From: Kitasatospora sp. MMS16-BH015
Lineage (GTDB): Bacteria > Actinomycetota > Actinomycetes > Streptomycetales > Streptomycetaceae
DNA: 64,000 nt
Assembly (NCBI RefSeq): GCF_002943525.1
Contig: NZ_CP025394.1
Span: forward strand, 6,215,001-6,279,000
Reading direction: 5' to 3'
Shown here: one piece after another, positions 55,726-64,000 of the stretch
Position numbering within the stretch: position 1 is the first letter of the stretch
Layout of the letters: each line of letters opens with the position of its first letter
The notes under the pieces: generated by a model
Databases searched by the model: none
Told to the model about the DNA's origin: nothing
The model's input: the letters and a program-made list of their open reading frames with translations, nothing else
Made by a program: the position numbers and the translations under genes

Positions 55726-57075
55726 CTACTTGGCCTGGTCGATGGCCGCGTCGATCTCCTTGGCCGTCTTGGCGAGACCGGCCGGGATGTCGGTCTGCTT
55801 GCCGGCCTCGATGTCGTAGCCGAGGTTCTGCAGGCTCACCTGGTAGGCCCCGCCGTTGATCGAGGCCGGGGTGGTGTTGGAGGCCGGGTTCTTCGCGATG
55901 TCCAGGAAGGTCTTGAAGTTCGGGTCGTTCAGCAGCTTGGGCGAGCTGAGCGCCTCGATGGTGCTCGGCACGTTGTGGATCGCGTTGGCGAAGCTCACCA
56001 CGGCGTCCGTGTTCGTGGTCAGGTACTTGACGAACTCCCAGGCGGCGGCCTGCTTCTGGCTGGTGCGGGCGATGCCGATGATGGTGCCGGTCTGGTAGCC
56101 GCGGCCGTAGCTGGCGGCCTGGTCGTCCGGCACCGGGAAGGGCGCGGTGGCCCAGTCGAAGCCGACCTTGTCCTCGGCGAGCGAGGCGGTGCGCCACTCG
56201 CCGTCGATGGCCATCGCGACCTGGCCGGTCTCGAACGGGTTCTTCGCGCTGAACTCGTCGCCGAAGGTGGTGCGGTACTTCTCGAGCTTGGCGAAGCCGC
56301 CCAGCTTGTCGACCAGGCCCTTCTGCCAGGTGAGCATCGCGGCGACCTTCGGGTCGGTGGCGATGCTCGACTTGCCGTCCGAGCCGAAGTACGAAGGGCC
56401 GTACTGGCCGAGGAAGTGCGCGGGGGAGGACTCGTAGCCGTGGTAGTTCGGCATGAAGCCCAGCTGCTTGAAGCTGTCACCGTTGGCGATGGTCAGCTTG
56501 ACGGCGTCGGCCTCGAACTCGCTGAAGGTCTTCGGCGGGGTGGTGATCCCGGCGGCGGCGAAGGCGGCCTTGTTGTAGTACAGCCCGTACGCGTCGCCCA
56601 GCAGCGGCAGCGAGCACTGGTTGCCCTGGAACTGCGAGTAGTTGAGCATCGCGGCCGGGAAGGTCTTGGCCGGGTCGATGCCGTCCTTCTTCAGGAACGG
56701 GCCGAGGTCCGTCCAGACCTTCGCCGAGCAGAACTTGCCGACGTTGTCGGTGGTGAAGGAGGAGACCACGTCCGGTGCGTCCGGGCCGCCCGCGCGCAGC
56801 GCCTGCTCGCTCTTGTCGTCGGCGATGTTGGCGACGACCTTCACGTGGATGTTCGGGTGCGCCTTCTCGAAGGCGGCGACGTTGTCGTTGATCGCCTTGG
56901 TCTCGTTGTCCTGGCTCCACCCATGCCAGAAGGTGATCGTCACATCCTTGCCGGCGGCCGAATCGCCCGCGGAGCCACCGGAGTCGGTGCCGGTGCAGGC
57001 GGTGGCGAAGAGGGCCAGGACGGCGCTGCCGGCAGCGGCGGCGAGCAGGCGGCGGGATCTGCGGGGGGTGTGCAC
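55726..57075 (-). CDS. Sugar-binding lipoprotein of the ABC transporter
   Basis: 449 residues, type 1 extracellular solute-binding protein. The N-terminal signal RRSRRLLAAAAGSAVLALFATAC ends with a lipobox-like Cys27. The mature part has ITFWHGWSQDNETKAINDNVAAFEKAHPNIHVKVV (about 50-85) and FPAAMLNYSQFQGNQCSLPLLGDAYGLYYNKAAF, as in maltose- and cellobiose-type binding proteins. It captures the sugar outside the membrane for the two permeases. The 110-nt region upstream separates it from the ROK gene; a GGAGGACC ribosome-binding site is near the start. Confidence 0.93.
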   Translation of the reverse strand: MHTPRRSRRLLAAAAGSAVLALFATACTGTDSGGSAGDSAAGKDVTITFWHGWSQDNETKAINDNVAAFEKAHPNIHVKVVANIADDKSEQALRAGGPDAPDVVSSFTTDNVGKFCSAKVWTDLGPFLKKDGIDPAKTFPAAMLNYSQFQGNQCSLPLLGDAYGLYYNKAAFAAAGITTPPKTFSEFEADAVKLTIANGDSFKQLGFMPNYHGYESSPAHFLGQYGPSYFGSDGKSSIATDPKVAAMLTWQKGLVDKLGGFAKLEKYRTTFGDEFSAKNPFETGQVAMAIDGEWRTASLAEDKVGFDWATAPFPVPDDQAASYGRGYQTGTIIGIARTSQKQAAAWEFVKYLTTNTDAVVSFANAIHNVPSTIEALSSPKLLNDPNFKTFLDIAKNPASNTTPASINGGAYQVSLQNLGYDIEAGKQTDIPAGLAKTAKEIDAAIDQAK

Positions 57076-57184
57076 TGGAGGGTCCTCCTGGAGGTACGGG
57101 AGCAGGCTTCATCGCCCGTCGGCCCGTGCTGGGGGGATGGGTGTGGTGCAGGCGGAGCGGGGAGTCCTTGGGTGGAGCAGGGAG

Positions 57185-58372
57185 TCAGTGGGTGGAGAAC
57201 ACCGCTTCCCGAGCTGTGGCGAGGGCGCGTTGCAGGGCGCCGTGCAGGACGGGGGAGCCCGGCACGGAGCTGCTGCGCACCTCCGGCCGGGGGATGGAGA
57301 TCTGGGCCAGCGTGTCCTGGACGAGCTCGCGCAGGCGGTCGCCGCCGGCTGTCGGGATGCCGCCGGAGATCACCACCAGCTCGGGATCGACCACCGCGAC
57401 GATCACGGCCAGCCCGATGGCCAGCCGCTCGGCCAGGGTCTCCAGGAAGCGGTCGCCCGCACCGGGCGTGGCGAGCGCGAGGGCGATCGCCTCCCCGGCG
57501 CCGGCGGCCGCGAGACCGTGCTCCTGGGCCAGCGCGAGCACCGCGGGGGCGCCGGCCAGCTCCTGGAAACCGCCGGAGTTGCGCCGGCGGGGCTTGTGGA
57601 TCAGCGGCGCGCCGGGCACCGGCATGTAGCCGACCTCGCCCGCGCCGCCGGTGAAGCCGCGGTGCAGCCGGCCGGCGATCACGATCGCCGCGCCGATGCC
57701 CTCCTCGGCCCAGAGCAGCACGAAGTCCTCGCAACCCTGCGCCGCGCCGAAGGACTGCTCGGCTATCGCGGCCAGGTTGACGTCGTTCTCCACGCTCACC
57801 GAGGTGCCCAGCGCGCACTCCAGGTCGGCCGTCAGGCGCGGCGAGTGCCAGCCGGGCAGGTGCGGGGCGTAGCGGAGCTTGCCGGTGGACGGGTCGAGCG
57901 CGCCGGGGACGCCGATCACCACCTCGCGCAGGCAGTCGGCGGGCAGCCCGGCCTGGCGGACCGTCTCGGCCACGGCGGCGGCGGTGCGCTCCACCGTCTC
58001 GGCGGCCGGCCAGCCCTTGGTCGGGGCGGTCAGCTCGGCCAGCGTGCGGCCGGTGATGTCGGCCACCGCGACCTTGACCCGGGTGGGCGTGACGTCGAGC
58101 CCGGCCACGTACCCGCTGGCCGGGTTCACCTGGTACAGCTGCGCGTTCGGCCCGGGGCCGCCGGCGGTGGTGCCGACCGGCTCGACCAGGCCGGCCGATT
58201 CGAGCCGGGCCAGCAGCTGGGAGGCGGTGGGCTTGGAGAGGCCGGTGAGGCTGCCGATCTGGGTCCGGGAGAGCGGGCCGTTGGCGAGCAGCAGTTCGAG
58301 GGCGGCCCGGTCGTTGATGGCGCGCAGCAGGCTGGGCGTGCCGGCGAGCGGGGTACGGGTGGTGTCGGTCAC
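57185..58372 (-). CDS. ROK-family transcriptional regulator
   Basis: 395 residues. An N-terminal winged helix-turn-helix (about 20-75; LSRTQIGSLTGLSKPTASQLLARLESAGLVEPV) precedes a sugar-kinase-like ROK domain with VSVENDVNLAAIAEQSFGAA and GIGAAIVIAGRLHRGFTGGAGEVGYMP. The zinc site of classical ROK proteins (CxCGxxGCxE) is replaced by HKPRRRNSGGFQE, with no cysteines. GTG 58372 is preferred because AGGAGG lies 9 nt upstream; ATG 58381 would be immediately adjacent to it. It is located upstream of the ABC-GH4-BadF operon in the same direction and probably represses it. Confidence 0.9.
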   Translation of the reverse strand: MTDTTRTPLAGTPSLLRAINDRAALELLLANGPLSRTQIGSLTGLSKPTASQLLARLESAGLVEPVGTTAGGPGPNAQLYQVNPASGYVAGLDVTPTRVKVAVADITGRTLAELTAPTKGWPAAETVERTAAAVAETVRQAGLPADCLREVVIGVPGALDPSTGKLRYAPHLPGWHSPRLTADLECALGTSVSVENDVNLAAIAEQSFGAAQGCEDFVLLWAEEGIGAAIVIAGRLHRGFTGGAGEVGYMPVPGAPLIHKPRRRNSGGFQELAGAPAVLALAQEHGLAAAGAGEAIALALATPGAGDRFLETLAERLAIGLAVIVAVVDPELVVISGGIPTAGGDRLRELVQDTLAQISIPRPEVRSSSVPGSPVLHGALQRALATAREAVFSTH

Positions 58373-58456
58373 AGCCCGCATCCTCCTCTGTCGCCGGGCG
58401 GGTCCACTGGGCGGGGCTACCGGGCGGGCCGGGGCGGCCCCTCCGGCGAACTGTTA

Positions 58457-58467
58457 GGAAACTTTCC
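58457..58467. promoter_or_regulatory. ROK operator candidate
   Basis: GGAAACTTTCC, an 11-bp palindrome (GGAAA-C-TTTCC) preceded by GTTA, 85 nt upstream of the ROK start. It resembles motifs I associate with ROK regulators in streptomycetes; unproven here. Confidence 0.5.
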
Positions 58468-58545
58468 AGTCGCTTCGAGAGGACGGTAGATCCCGCGTCA
58501 GCGGGGTGTCAATGACTCGGTGGGCCCTGGATGCCGAAGCGTTAC

Positions 58546-58593
58546 GGAAAGCACCGAGCCCCGCCACGGGGGCGGGGCTCGGGCGTGCCTTCC
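58546..58593 (-). terminator. mscS terminator hairpin
   Basis: Core stem GAGCCCCGCC/GGCGGGGCTC (58556-58565, 58571-58580), extended by GGAA-GCAC/GTGC-TTCC with bulges. It lies between the mscS stop (58614) and the ROK promoter. Confidence 0.8.
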
Positions 58594-58613
58594 GGGTCCG
58601 GTGCGGCGGGCCG

Positions 58614-59744
58614 TCAGGGGCGGTCCTCCGGGGCCGGCAGCGGGATCGGCTTGGTGGCCAGCGACCGGGCCGAGGCCGGGTCGGCCAGGATCGAGGGGGC
58701 GGCCGTCTCCACCGCCGGGGCGGCCACCACCGCGACCGGCTCCTCCTTGAGCTTCACCCCGGCCAGGTCGAAGGCGGTCTTCAGCCGCTGCCGCAGGGCC
58801 CGGCCGACCAGCGCCGACTTGCCCGGCGTGGTGCGCGCCTCGACCCGCAGCACCACCGAATCGGCCGCCACCGACTCCACGCCGAGGATCTTCGCCCGGC
58901 CCCAGATCAGCTCGTCGTAGGGCGTCTCCTTGCCCAGCTGCTCGGCCGTCTCCACGATCAGCGCCTCGACCCGCTCCAGGTCCTCCTTGTAGCCGACCTG
59001 CACGTCCACCGAGGCGGTGCCCCAGCCCTGGCTCATGTTGGCGATCCGCTTGACCTCGCCGTTGCGGATGTACCAGATCTCGCCGCCGGCCCCGCGCAGC
59101 TTGGTCACCCGCAGGCCGACCTCCAGCACCGTGCCGGTGGCGACCCCGGTGTCGATCTCGTCGCCGACCCCGTACTGGTCCTCCATGATCATGAAGACCC
59201 CGGAGAGGAAGTCCGTCACCAGGTTCCGCGCGCCGAAACCGATCGCCACGCCGGCCACCCCGGCGCTGGCCAGCAGCGGGGCGAGGTTGACCCCCAGGGC
59301 GGAGAGCACCATCAGCGCGGCCGTGCCCAGGATGGAGAAGGAGGCCACGCTGCGCAGCACCGAGCCGATCGCCTCGGCCCGCTGCTGGCGCCGCTCGGGG
59401 TTGACCACCCCGCTGTTGGCCAGCAGCCCGCCGAGCCGGCCGAACTCGGCCTCGCTCTCGGCGTGCCGGGTCATCCGCCCTATCAGCTGGGTGATCAGCT
59501 TGCGGACCATGGCGCGCAGCACCATCGCCAGCACCACGATGAAGACGATCCGCAGCGCGCCCTCGACCCAGCTCTGCCAGTTGGCACCCAGCCAACCGGC
59601 CGCCTGCCTGGTGGTGTCGGAGACCTCGCTCGCGCTGGTCGGCACTCTCAGGTCCAGCTTGGGCAGCGGGTCGTCGGAGGCGGGGGAGGGGCTGGGGCTC
59701 GGACTCGCCGAGGCGGCGATCAGCAGGCCGGTGGCGCGGAACAC
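58614..59744 (-). CDS. MscS-family mechanosensitive ion channel
   Basis: 376 residues. An N-terminal Ser/Pro-rich segment, three membrane helices (about 55-80, 125-150 and 155-180), and the TM3/beta-domain signature LAPLLASAGVAGVAIGFGARNLVTDFLSGVFMIMEDQYGVGDEI (about 150-193). A C-terminal cytosolic vestibule and Ala/Pro-rich tail follow. It releases solutes on sudden osmotic downshift. GTG 59744 has AAAGGT 8 nt before it; the longer reading upstream is Arg/Pro-rich and unlikely. Divergent from the HNH gene. Confidence 0.93.
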   Translation of the reverse strand: MFRATGLLIAASASPSPSPSPASDDPLPKLDLRVPTSASEVSDTTRQAAGWLGANWQSWVEGALRIVFIVVLAMVLRAMVRKLITQLIGRMTRHAESEAEFGRLGGLLANSGVVNPERRQQRAEAIGSVLRSVASFSILGTAALMVLSALGVNLAPLLASAGVAGVAIGFGARNLVTDFLSGVFMIMEDQYGVGDEIDTGVATGTVLEVGLRVTKLRGAGGEIWYIRNGEVKRIANMSQGWGTASVDVQVGYKEDLERVEALIVETAEQLGKETPYDELIWGRAKILGVESVAADSVVLRVEARTTPGKSALVGRALRQRLKTAFDLAGVKLKEEPVAVVAAPAVETAAPSILADPASARSLATKPIPLPAPEDRP

Positions 59745-60102
59745 GGACGGACCTTTCCGGGGCGGGCGGTGTGCACGGCCCGCGCCCCGACGGGCCCAGG
59801 GCCGTTCGGGCCAGCTTAGTCCGATGCCGGGTCGCCTCCGTCCGGGTGGTTGCCCGGCGTGATCCGGCGACCGGTGCCAGGACGAAGCGGCCGAAAAGCC
59901 GGGGCCGGTGGTGCATTCCGGCCATCGCCTGGGCATATCCGCTATGACCGGTGATGGCAACTGCCTCATACAGGTCCGTTACACAGGAGTGGTGGCGCCC
60001 CACGACACCGTGAGGCGACACTGATGGTGATCGCGGTGCGAGCTGCGGTCACCCGCTCGTCCCGGCGCGAGCCACGCGCCGCAGGCGTCCAAGGAGGCAT
60101 CC
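59745..60102. other. Intergenic region between mscS and the HNH gene
   Basis: 358 nt. It holds the promoters of two divergent genes. I see no clear operator; a strong AAGGAGG ribosome-binding site for the HNH gene is at about 60090-60096. Confidence 0.4.
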
Positions 60103-60735
60103 GTGCCACATGTCCTGGTCCTCAACGCGTCCTACGAGCCGCTCGGCGTGGTCACCATGCGCCGCGCGCTCATCCTGGTCCTCAACCACAAGGCGGTCAG
60201 CCTGGAGGATTCGGGAGTCACTCTGCACAGCGCCACCAGCGCCGTCACGGCGCCGTCCGTCGTCCGACTGACCCGCTTCGTGCGGGTCCCGTTCTGCGGG
60301 CCCGTCCCGCTCACCCGCCGAGCCCTGTTCGCCCGTGACCACGGGCGCTGCGTCTACTGCGGGGCCGCCGCGACCAGCGTCGACCACGTCATTCCGCGCA
60401 GCCGGGGCGGCCAGCACCGGTGGGACAACGTCGTGGCGGCCTGCCGCCGCTGCAACCACACCAAGGCCGACCGCCACCTCACCGAGCTGGGGTGGCGGAT
60501 GAAGCGTCCACCGGCCCCGCCCAGCGGGCTGGCCTGGCGGATCATCGGCACCGGCCTGAGAGACCCCCGCTGGCGTCCGTACCTGGAGCCGTACGGCGGG
60601 GTCGAGCAGTTCCGCGAGTACGAGCACCACGATCATCCGGAGCAGCCCGTCGGCCACCCGGCCGCCGTCACGCCCACCCGTCACCCCGTCACCCGTACCC
60701 ACCGCGGCGAGCAGCCGGAGCCACTGCCGGCCTGA
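60103..60735 (+). CDS. HNH endonuclease
   Basis: 210 residues. The HNH/zinc core is CVYCGAAATSVDHVIPRSRGGQHRWDNVVAACRRCNHTKADR (about 84-125), with CxxC pairs binding structural zinc and the D-H of the active site. The N-terminal PHVLVLNASYEPLGVVTMRRALILVL is the conserved start of the actinobacterial HNH protein widely present next to mechanosensitive channels. The C-terminus is His/Pro-rich (about 170-210). GTG 60103 has AAGGAGG 7 nt upstream. It is a housekeeping-like HNH protein, with no linked methyltransferase or phage genes. Confidence 0.9.
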   Translation: MPHVLVLNASYEPLGVVTMRRALILVLNHKAVSLEDSGVTLHSATSAVTAPSVVRLTRFVRVPFCGPVPLTRRALFARDHGRCVYCGAAATSVDHVIPRSRGGQHRWDNVVAACRRCNHTKADRHLTELGWRMKRPPAPPSGLAWRIIGTGLRDPRWRPYLEPYGGVEQFREYEHHDHPEQPVGHPAAVTPTRHPVTRTHRGEQPEPLPA

Positions 60736-60778
60736 CCGTCGCCCGAGCCGACCGGGCATGCCCCTCGGTACGCCTCAT

Positions 60779-60825
60779 GGGCCGCCGTTGCACCCCCTCA
60801 GCGGGAGCAACGGCGGCCCGCCGTT
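60779..60825. terminator. Bidirectional terminator
   Basis: 13-bp perfect stem GGGCCGCCGTTGC/GCAACGGCGGCCC (60779-60791, 60807-60819), followed by CGCCGTTTT. It separates the convergent HNH and GH84 genes. Confidence 0.82.
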
Positions 60826-60836
60826 TTGCCCTGCTG

Positions 60837-63800
60837 CTACGGGCTCGGGCTGGCCGTCGGGCTCGGCACGGCCGTCGGCGGGGTGCTCGGCGCGGTCGGC
60901 AGCAGCGGGGCCACCGGCAGGGTCGGCACCACGGGCAGCGGGGGGAGCGAGGGCAGCAGCGGCGGGGGCGTGACCGGCACCGGCAGCGAGACGGCGTACG
61001 CCTCCACGCCCCAGAGCGAGTACCCGTACTTGGTGGCCCGGGTGACGCCCTGGACCCGGACGTACCGGGTGCCCGGCGCGTCGAACCGCACCGTCTCGGT
61101 GCCGCCCCGGCCGTCGTCCTCGCGGGCCACCGTGGTCCAGTGGGTGCCGTCCGCCGAGGTCTGCACCTGGTAGGCCGAGGCGAAGGCGTCCTGCCAGTGC
61201 AGCACCAGCGAGCCCAGCCGGACGGGCTGCGGGAACTGCAGCTGCACCCAGGCGTCGTCCTTGGCCGGCGAGGACCAGCGGGTCTTCGGGTCGCCGTCGG
61301 TGACGGCCGAGGCCGGGAAGGCCGGGGTCTCGTCGCCCGAGGAGGAGGCCGTCGCGCCGGGCGCCAGGTCCGGCCCGCCGGTGGGCGGCACCACGTGCAC
61401 CTGGAGGGTCTGGCGGACGGTCACCGTGCCGACGGTGAAGGTGAGCGGCACCTGGTACGTGCCGGACGGGGTGTCCGCCGCGGCCGTCAGCTGCACCGGG
61501 GCGCCCACCTGGCCGCCGCGCGGCACCGTCACGGCGGCCGTGGGCGTCACGGTGAGGCCCTTGGCGGCGGCCGGCACCTCCGCCTTGAGCTCGCCGCTGA
61601 CGCCCTCCGGACGGCCGGAGACCAGCACCGCCTTGGTCTGCGCGGGTGTGCTCTGCCCGGCCACCACGTCCAGGCCGGGGTCGCTCAGGCTCATCCGGGC
61701 GGCGGGGATGTCCGCGTACCAGGGCACCACCTGGTTGACCACCGGCGGCGCGCCGCCCGGGGCCCAGACCAGCCGCATCGCGTCCACCGCACCCGGGGCG
61801 GGCAGCTCGTTGTAGCCCGGCTGCACGGTGCCGACCGGTGTCCAGGCGCCGGCCTTGCGCACCTCCAGGGTGGCCGTGGCGTGCACCGAGGGGTCGGTCA
61901 GCACGGTGACCCGGTCCAGCGGGCGGGCCGCGCCGAGCTCGATGGTCAGCGGGGTGTCGGCGGCGGTCGGCGCGGCGGCGGCCCGGTAGGCGGTGTCCGG
62001 GTTGCCGTCCAGCACCGAGGAGGGGGCCGCGCCGGGCAGCGCGGCGGGGCCGCCGGAGACGGTGGCCGGGGTGTCGCCGGGGGCGGTGATGCTGAAGTCG
62101 CGCACCGCCATCCCGCCCTTCTGGCTCGCGGTGGCCCGCAGCCGGACGGCCTTGGCCACCGTGCCCGCCGGAGCGGTGGCGGTGACGTTCTTCTGGTTGT
62201 GCACGGTGGCCAGCTGCTTCCAGCCGCCCTCGCCGGTGGTGTACTCCAGCACCCCGTCGTGCAGGTAGTCCTCGGCGGCCGAGGCCGCGTCCGGCCCGTC
62301 GCCCCATGAGCCCATCAGCACCGTGACGGTGCCCAGCGGGCGGCCCGCGCCGAGGTCCAGGCCGACCGAGTCGCCGGTCTGCGGCGGGGTGCCGCTCCAG
62401 TAGAAGGTGTCGGGCGCGTCGTCGGTCATCAGCGCGGGGGCGTGGTCGTGCGCTGTGCCGAGCGTGGTGGTCGGCGTCAGCGCCCCGGCCCGCACCCCCG
62501 ACCAGCTGTCGGCCGAGTGCAGCGCCCGGTCCAGGAAGCCGTCCAGCACGCCTGCACCCACGGTGGCGGTGCCCTGCGCCAGCTGGGTGCGCAGCTGGCG
62601 CAGCGTCACCCGGGCCTGCCAGGCGGCCGAACCGTTGCCACCGCGCTGGGCCACCAGCATGTCCACGGCTGTCTGCCCGGCCCGGCCGTACCCGGCCAGC
62701 TGGGCCAGCCAGGGGGCGGTCTCCGGCCCGATCTCCTCCTTGGCCAGGGCCTGTTGGGCGCCGGCCATGGTGGTGAACGCCGCGCGCAGCGCGGCGGCGG
62801 CATCCAGAAGCCGGGCCTGGTCCGGGGCCGCGTCGTTGGCCCCGCTCGGGTCCAGGGCGGCCCAGAAGTGGTCCAACAGCGGTGCCAGGTAGGCGGATTC
62901 GGTGGGGGAGAGCGGGGAGGAGAGGCTGTTGCCGGCCAGCGCGGTGAGCGCGGCCAGGCCGGCCTCGCTGCCCGCGAGCGGGCGCAGCGCGGCCCGCCAG
63001 GAGTCGGCGGGGTGGTAGCCCGCCGGGTTCCAGGCGAAGTCGGCGGCGGTGGCCAGCGGCACCCGGGAGGCGACCGGCTGGGTCATCGCCGAGGTGAGCA
63101 ACGCCGCCGAACGGGAGGCGAGCCCGGCCTCCCGGCCGGTGTAGGCGCCGAGGTAGAGCCGGTCCGGGGCCGAGTCGTTGGCCGGGTAGCTGTCCAGGGT
63201 CATCAGCGGGTGCGCGAGGGCGGTGGCGGCGTCCTCGGCCTGGGCGCCGGTGATCTTCGCGGGGAAGGCCGCGCCGCCGCTCCAGGCGATCTGCACCTCC
63301 TTGGGCAACGCCGCCACCAGCGCCGTCCGGTACGGCGAGGAGCCCGACCGCTGGTACTCGGTGGGCACGATGCTGAGCGGCGCGAGCTCCGGGTGCTTGG
63401 CCGCGAACCTGTCCCGCACCTTGGTGACCAGCGCCGCCTGCGCCTTCGCGGCGGCGGCCGGGCCGGTGCCGAAGTTCTTCCGGTCCACCGCGCAGTGCCA
63501 CTCGGTGTAGCTGACGTCCAGGAACTGCAACTGGAAGGCGCCGAAGCCGAGTTGGCGCAGCTGCTCCAGCTTGGTCAGCAGCGCGTCGGAGTCCCGGGTG
63601 GAGCTGTAGCAGAACGACTGCCCGGGGTCGATCGAGTAGCCCAGCGTCACGTGGTCGGCCTGCGCGCGCTCGCCCAGCTTGCGCAGCTCCTCGGCCTGCT
63701 CGGCCGGGTAGGCGTCGCGCCAGCGGGCCAGCCGGTACGGGTCCCCGCCGGGGGCGTAGAGGTAGAAGTTCTGCTTGGTCCGGGCCAGGAAGTCCAGCTG

Positions 63801-64000
63801 GCCGAGCCGCTCCTCGGTGCTCCACGGGGTGCCGTAGAAGGACTCGGCGAGGCCGCGCACCGGCGCCCCGCTCGGCCAGTCCCGCACGGTCACGGCCGGG
63901 AAGGCCGCACCGGTGCTGGTCCTGGTGAGCAGCTGCCGCAGGCTCTGCACCGCGTTGAAGGTGCCCACCTGGTCGATCCCGGCCAGCACGATCGCCCCGA
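60837..64000 (-). CDS. Secreted GH84 beta-N-acetylglucosaminidase-like protein (5' end outside window)
   Basis: At least 1050 residues; the N-terminus lies beyond the window. GH84 catalytic domain: GLAESFYGTPWSTEERLGQLDFLARTKQNFYLYAPGGDPY, then GFGAFQLQFLDVSYTEWHC. After a helical region come discoidin-like domains (TFYWSGTPPQTGDSVGLDLGAG and SSVLDGNPDTAYRAAA), an NPCBM-associated beta domain, a C-terminal F5/8 C domain (DGDPKTRWSSPAKDDAWVQLQF) and a Pro-rich tail. GH84 enzymes usually have two adjacent Asp at the active site; only one is seen here. Extracellular chitin, hyaluronan or glycan degradation is likely. It is convergent to the HNH gene. Confidence 0.9.
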   Translation of the reverse strand, partial: GAIVLAGIDQVGTFNAVQSLRQLLTRTSTGAAFPAVTVRDWPSGAPVRGLAESFYGTPWSTEERLGQLDFLARTKQNFYLYAPGGDPYRLARWRDAYPAEQAEELRKLGERAQADHVTLGYSIDPGQSFCYSSTRDSDALLTKLEQLRQLGFGAFQLQFLDVSYTEWHCAVDRKNFGTGPAAAAKAQAALVTKVRDRFAAKHPELAPLSIVPTEYQRSGSSPYRTALVAALPKEVQIAWSGGAAFPAKITGAQAEDAATALAHPLMTLDSYPANDSAPDRLYLGAYTGREAGLASRSAALLTSAMTQPVASRVPLATAADFAWNPAGYHPADSWRAALRPLAGSEAGLAALTALAGNSLSSPLSPTESAYLAPLLDHFWAALDPSGANDAAPDQARLLDAAAALRAAFTTMAGAQQALAKEEIGPETAPWLAQLAGYGRAGQTAVDMLVAQRGGNGSAAWQARVTLRQLRTQLAQGTATVGAGVLDGFLDRALHSADSWSGVRAGALTPTTTLGTAHDHAPALMTDDAPDTFYWSGTPPQTGDSVGLDLGAGRPLGTVTVLMGSWGDGPDAASAAEDYLHDGVLEYTTGEGGWKQLATVHNQKNVTATAPAGTVAKAVRLRATASQKGGMAVRDFSITAPGDTPATVSGGPAALPGAAPSSVLDGNPDTAYRAAAAPTAADTPLTIELGAARPLDRVTVLTDPSVHATATLEVRKAGAWTPVGTVQPGYNELPAPGAVDAMRLVWAPGGAPPVVNQVVPWYADIPAARMSLSDPGLDVVAGQSTPAQTKAVLVSGRPEGVSGELKAEVPAAAKGLTVTPTAAVTVPRGGQVGAPVQLTAAADTPSGTYQVPLTFTVGTVTVRQTLQVHVVPPTGGPDLAPGATASSSGDETPAFPASAVTDGDPKTRWSSPAKDDAWVQLQFPQPVRLGSLVLHWQDAFASAYQVQTSADGTHWTTVAREDDGRGGTETVRFDAPGTRYVRVQGVTRATKYGYSLWGVEAYAVSLPVPVTPPPLLPSLPPLPVVPTLPVAPLLPTAPSTPPTAVPSPTASPSP

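Noticed and set aside
60103..60735. Restriction or homing system at the HNH gene
   Set aside because: There is no methyltransferase, intron or phage gene, and this HNH protein looks like a conserved single-copy actinobacterial one.

Overview
The window is a high-GC actinobacterial chromosome segment, almost certainly from Streptomyces or its relative Kitasatospora. The evidence is the GC-rich third codon positions, the frequent GTG starts, the actinobacterial 23S rRNA with its extra domain III helix, the recD-like helicase/citrate synthase neighbourhood, and the PknG, EttA and truncated haemoglobin sequences. I cannot choose between the two genera from sequence alone. No phage, IS element, integrase or CRISPR array is visible.

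Layout. 1-3222: the 3' part of an rRNA operon (23S, 5S, terminator). 3227-9763: GNAT and VOC proteins, a RecD2-type helicase, citrate synthase (gltA) and a short-chain dehydrogenase. 9820-13775: a copper-efflux pair (copA, copZ) behind a CsoR-type palindrome, divergent from a membrane-anchored SpoIIE-like phosphatase. 13795-15983: a dihydroxyacetone kinase locus (dhaK-dhaL divergent from a short dhaM). 16157-25200: a secreted phosphodiesterase, a family-A DNA polymerase paralogue, a Dcp-type metallopeptidase, a HAD phosphatase, a TrmB/LuxR regulator and a secreted GH5 glycosidase. 25286-30361: a TetR/acyl-CoA dehydrogenase pair, enoyl-CoA hydratase, RidA, GNAT and a second TetR with an unusual linker. 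30457-36666: tRNA-Arg(TCT), an SSB, EttA, a thioesterase, an unknown protein and a truncated haemoglobin. 36769-38825: an ABC-2 exporter.

38987-48901 is the most interesting stretch: seven co-directional genes reading glnX-like, glnH-like, coiled-coil protein, pknG-like kinase, PP2C phosphatase, vWA protein and FHA protein. This matches the mycobacterial GlnX-GlnH-PknG amino-acid sensing module, with a phosphatase, a phosphopeptide-binding protein and two further partners added. The three proteins that would write, erase and read phosphorylation all start with paired zinc ribbons. 49105-51325 holds a nucleosidase, a cysteine hydrolase and a GlxA-type regulator. 51375-58372 is a sugar locus: ROK regulator, lipoprotein, two permeases, GH4 enzyme and BadF-type kinase. 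58614-64000 has an MscS channel, an HNH endonuclease and the C-terminal part of a large GH84 enzyme that runs off the window.

Non-coding structure is unusually rich. A ~148-bp nested inverted-repeat element occurs twice and supplies the C-termini of two convergent genes at its second site. There are several short tandem repeats between genes, a perfect 28-bp hairpin that starts inside a coding region, and at least seven genes with a -10-like hexamer 6-7 nt before the start codon, which suggests leaderless transcripts. Start codons were chosen from ribosome-binding sites, family starts or -10 spacing and are inferences.
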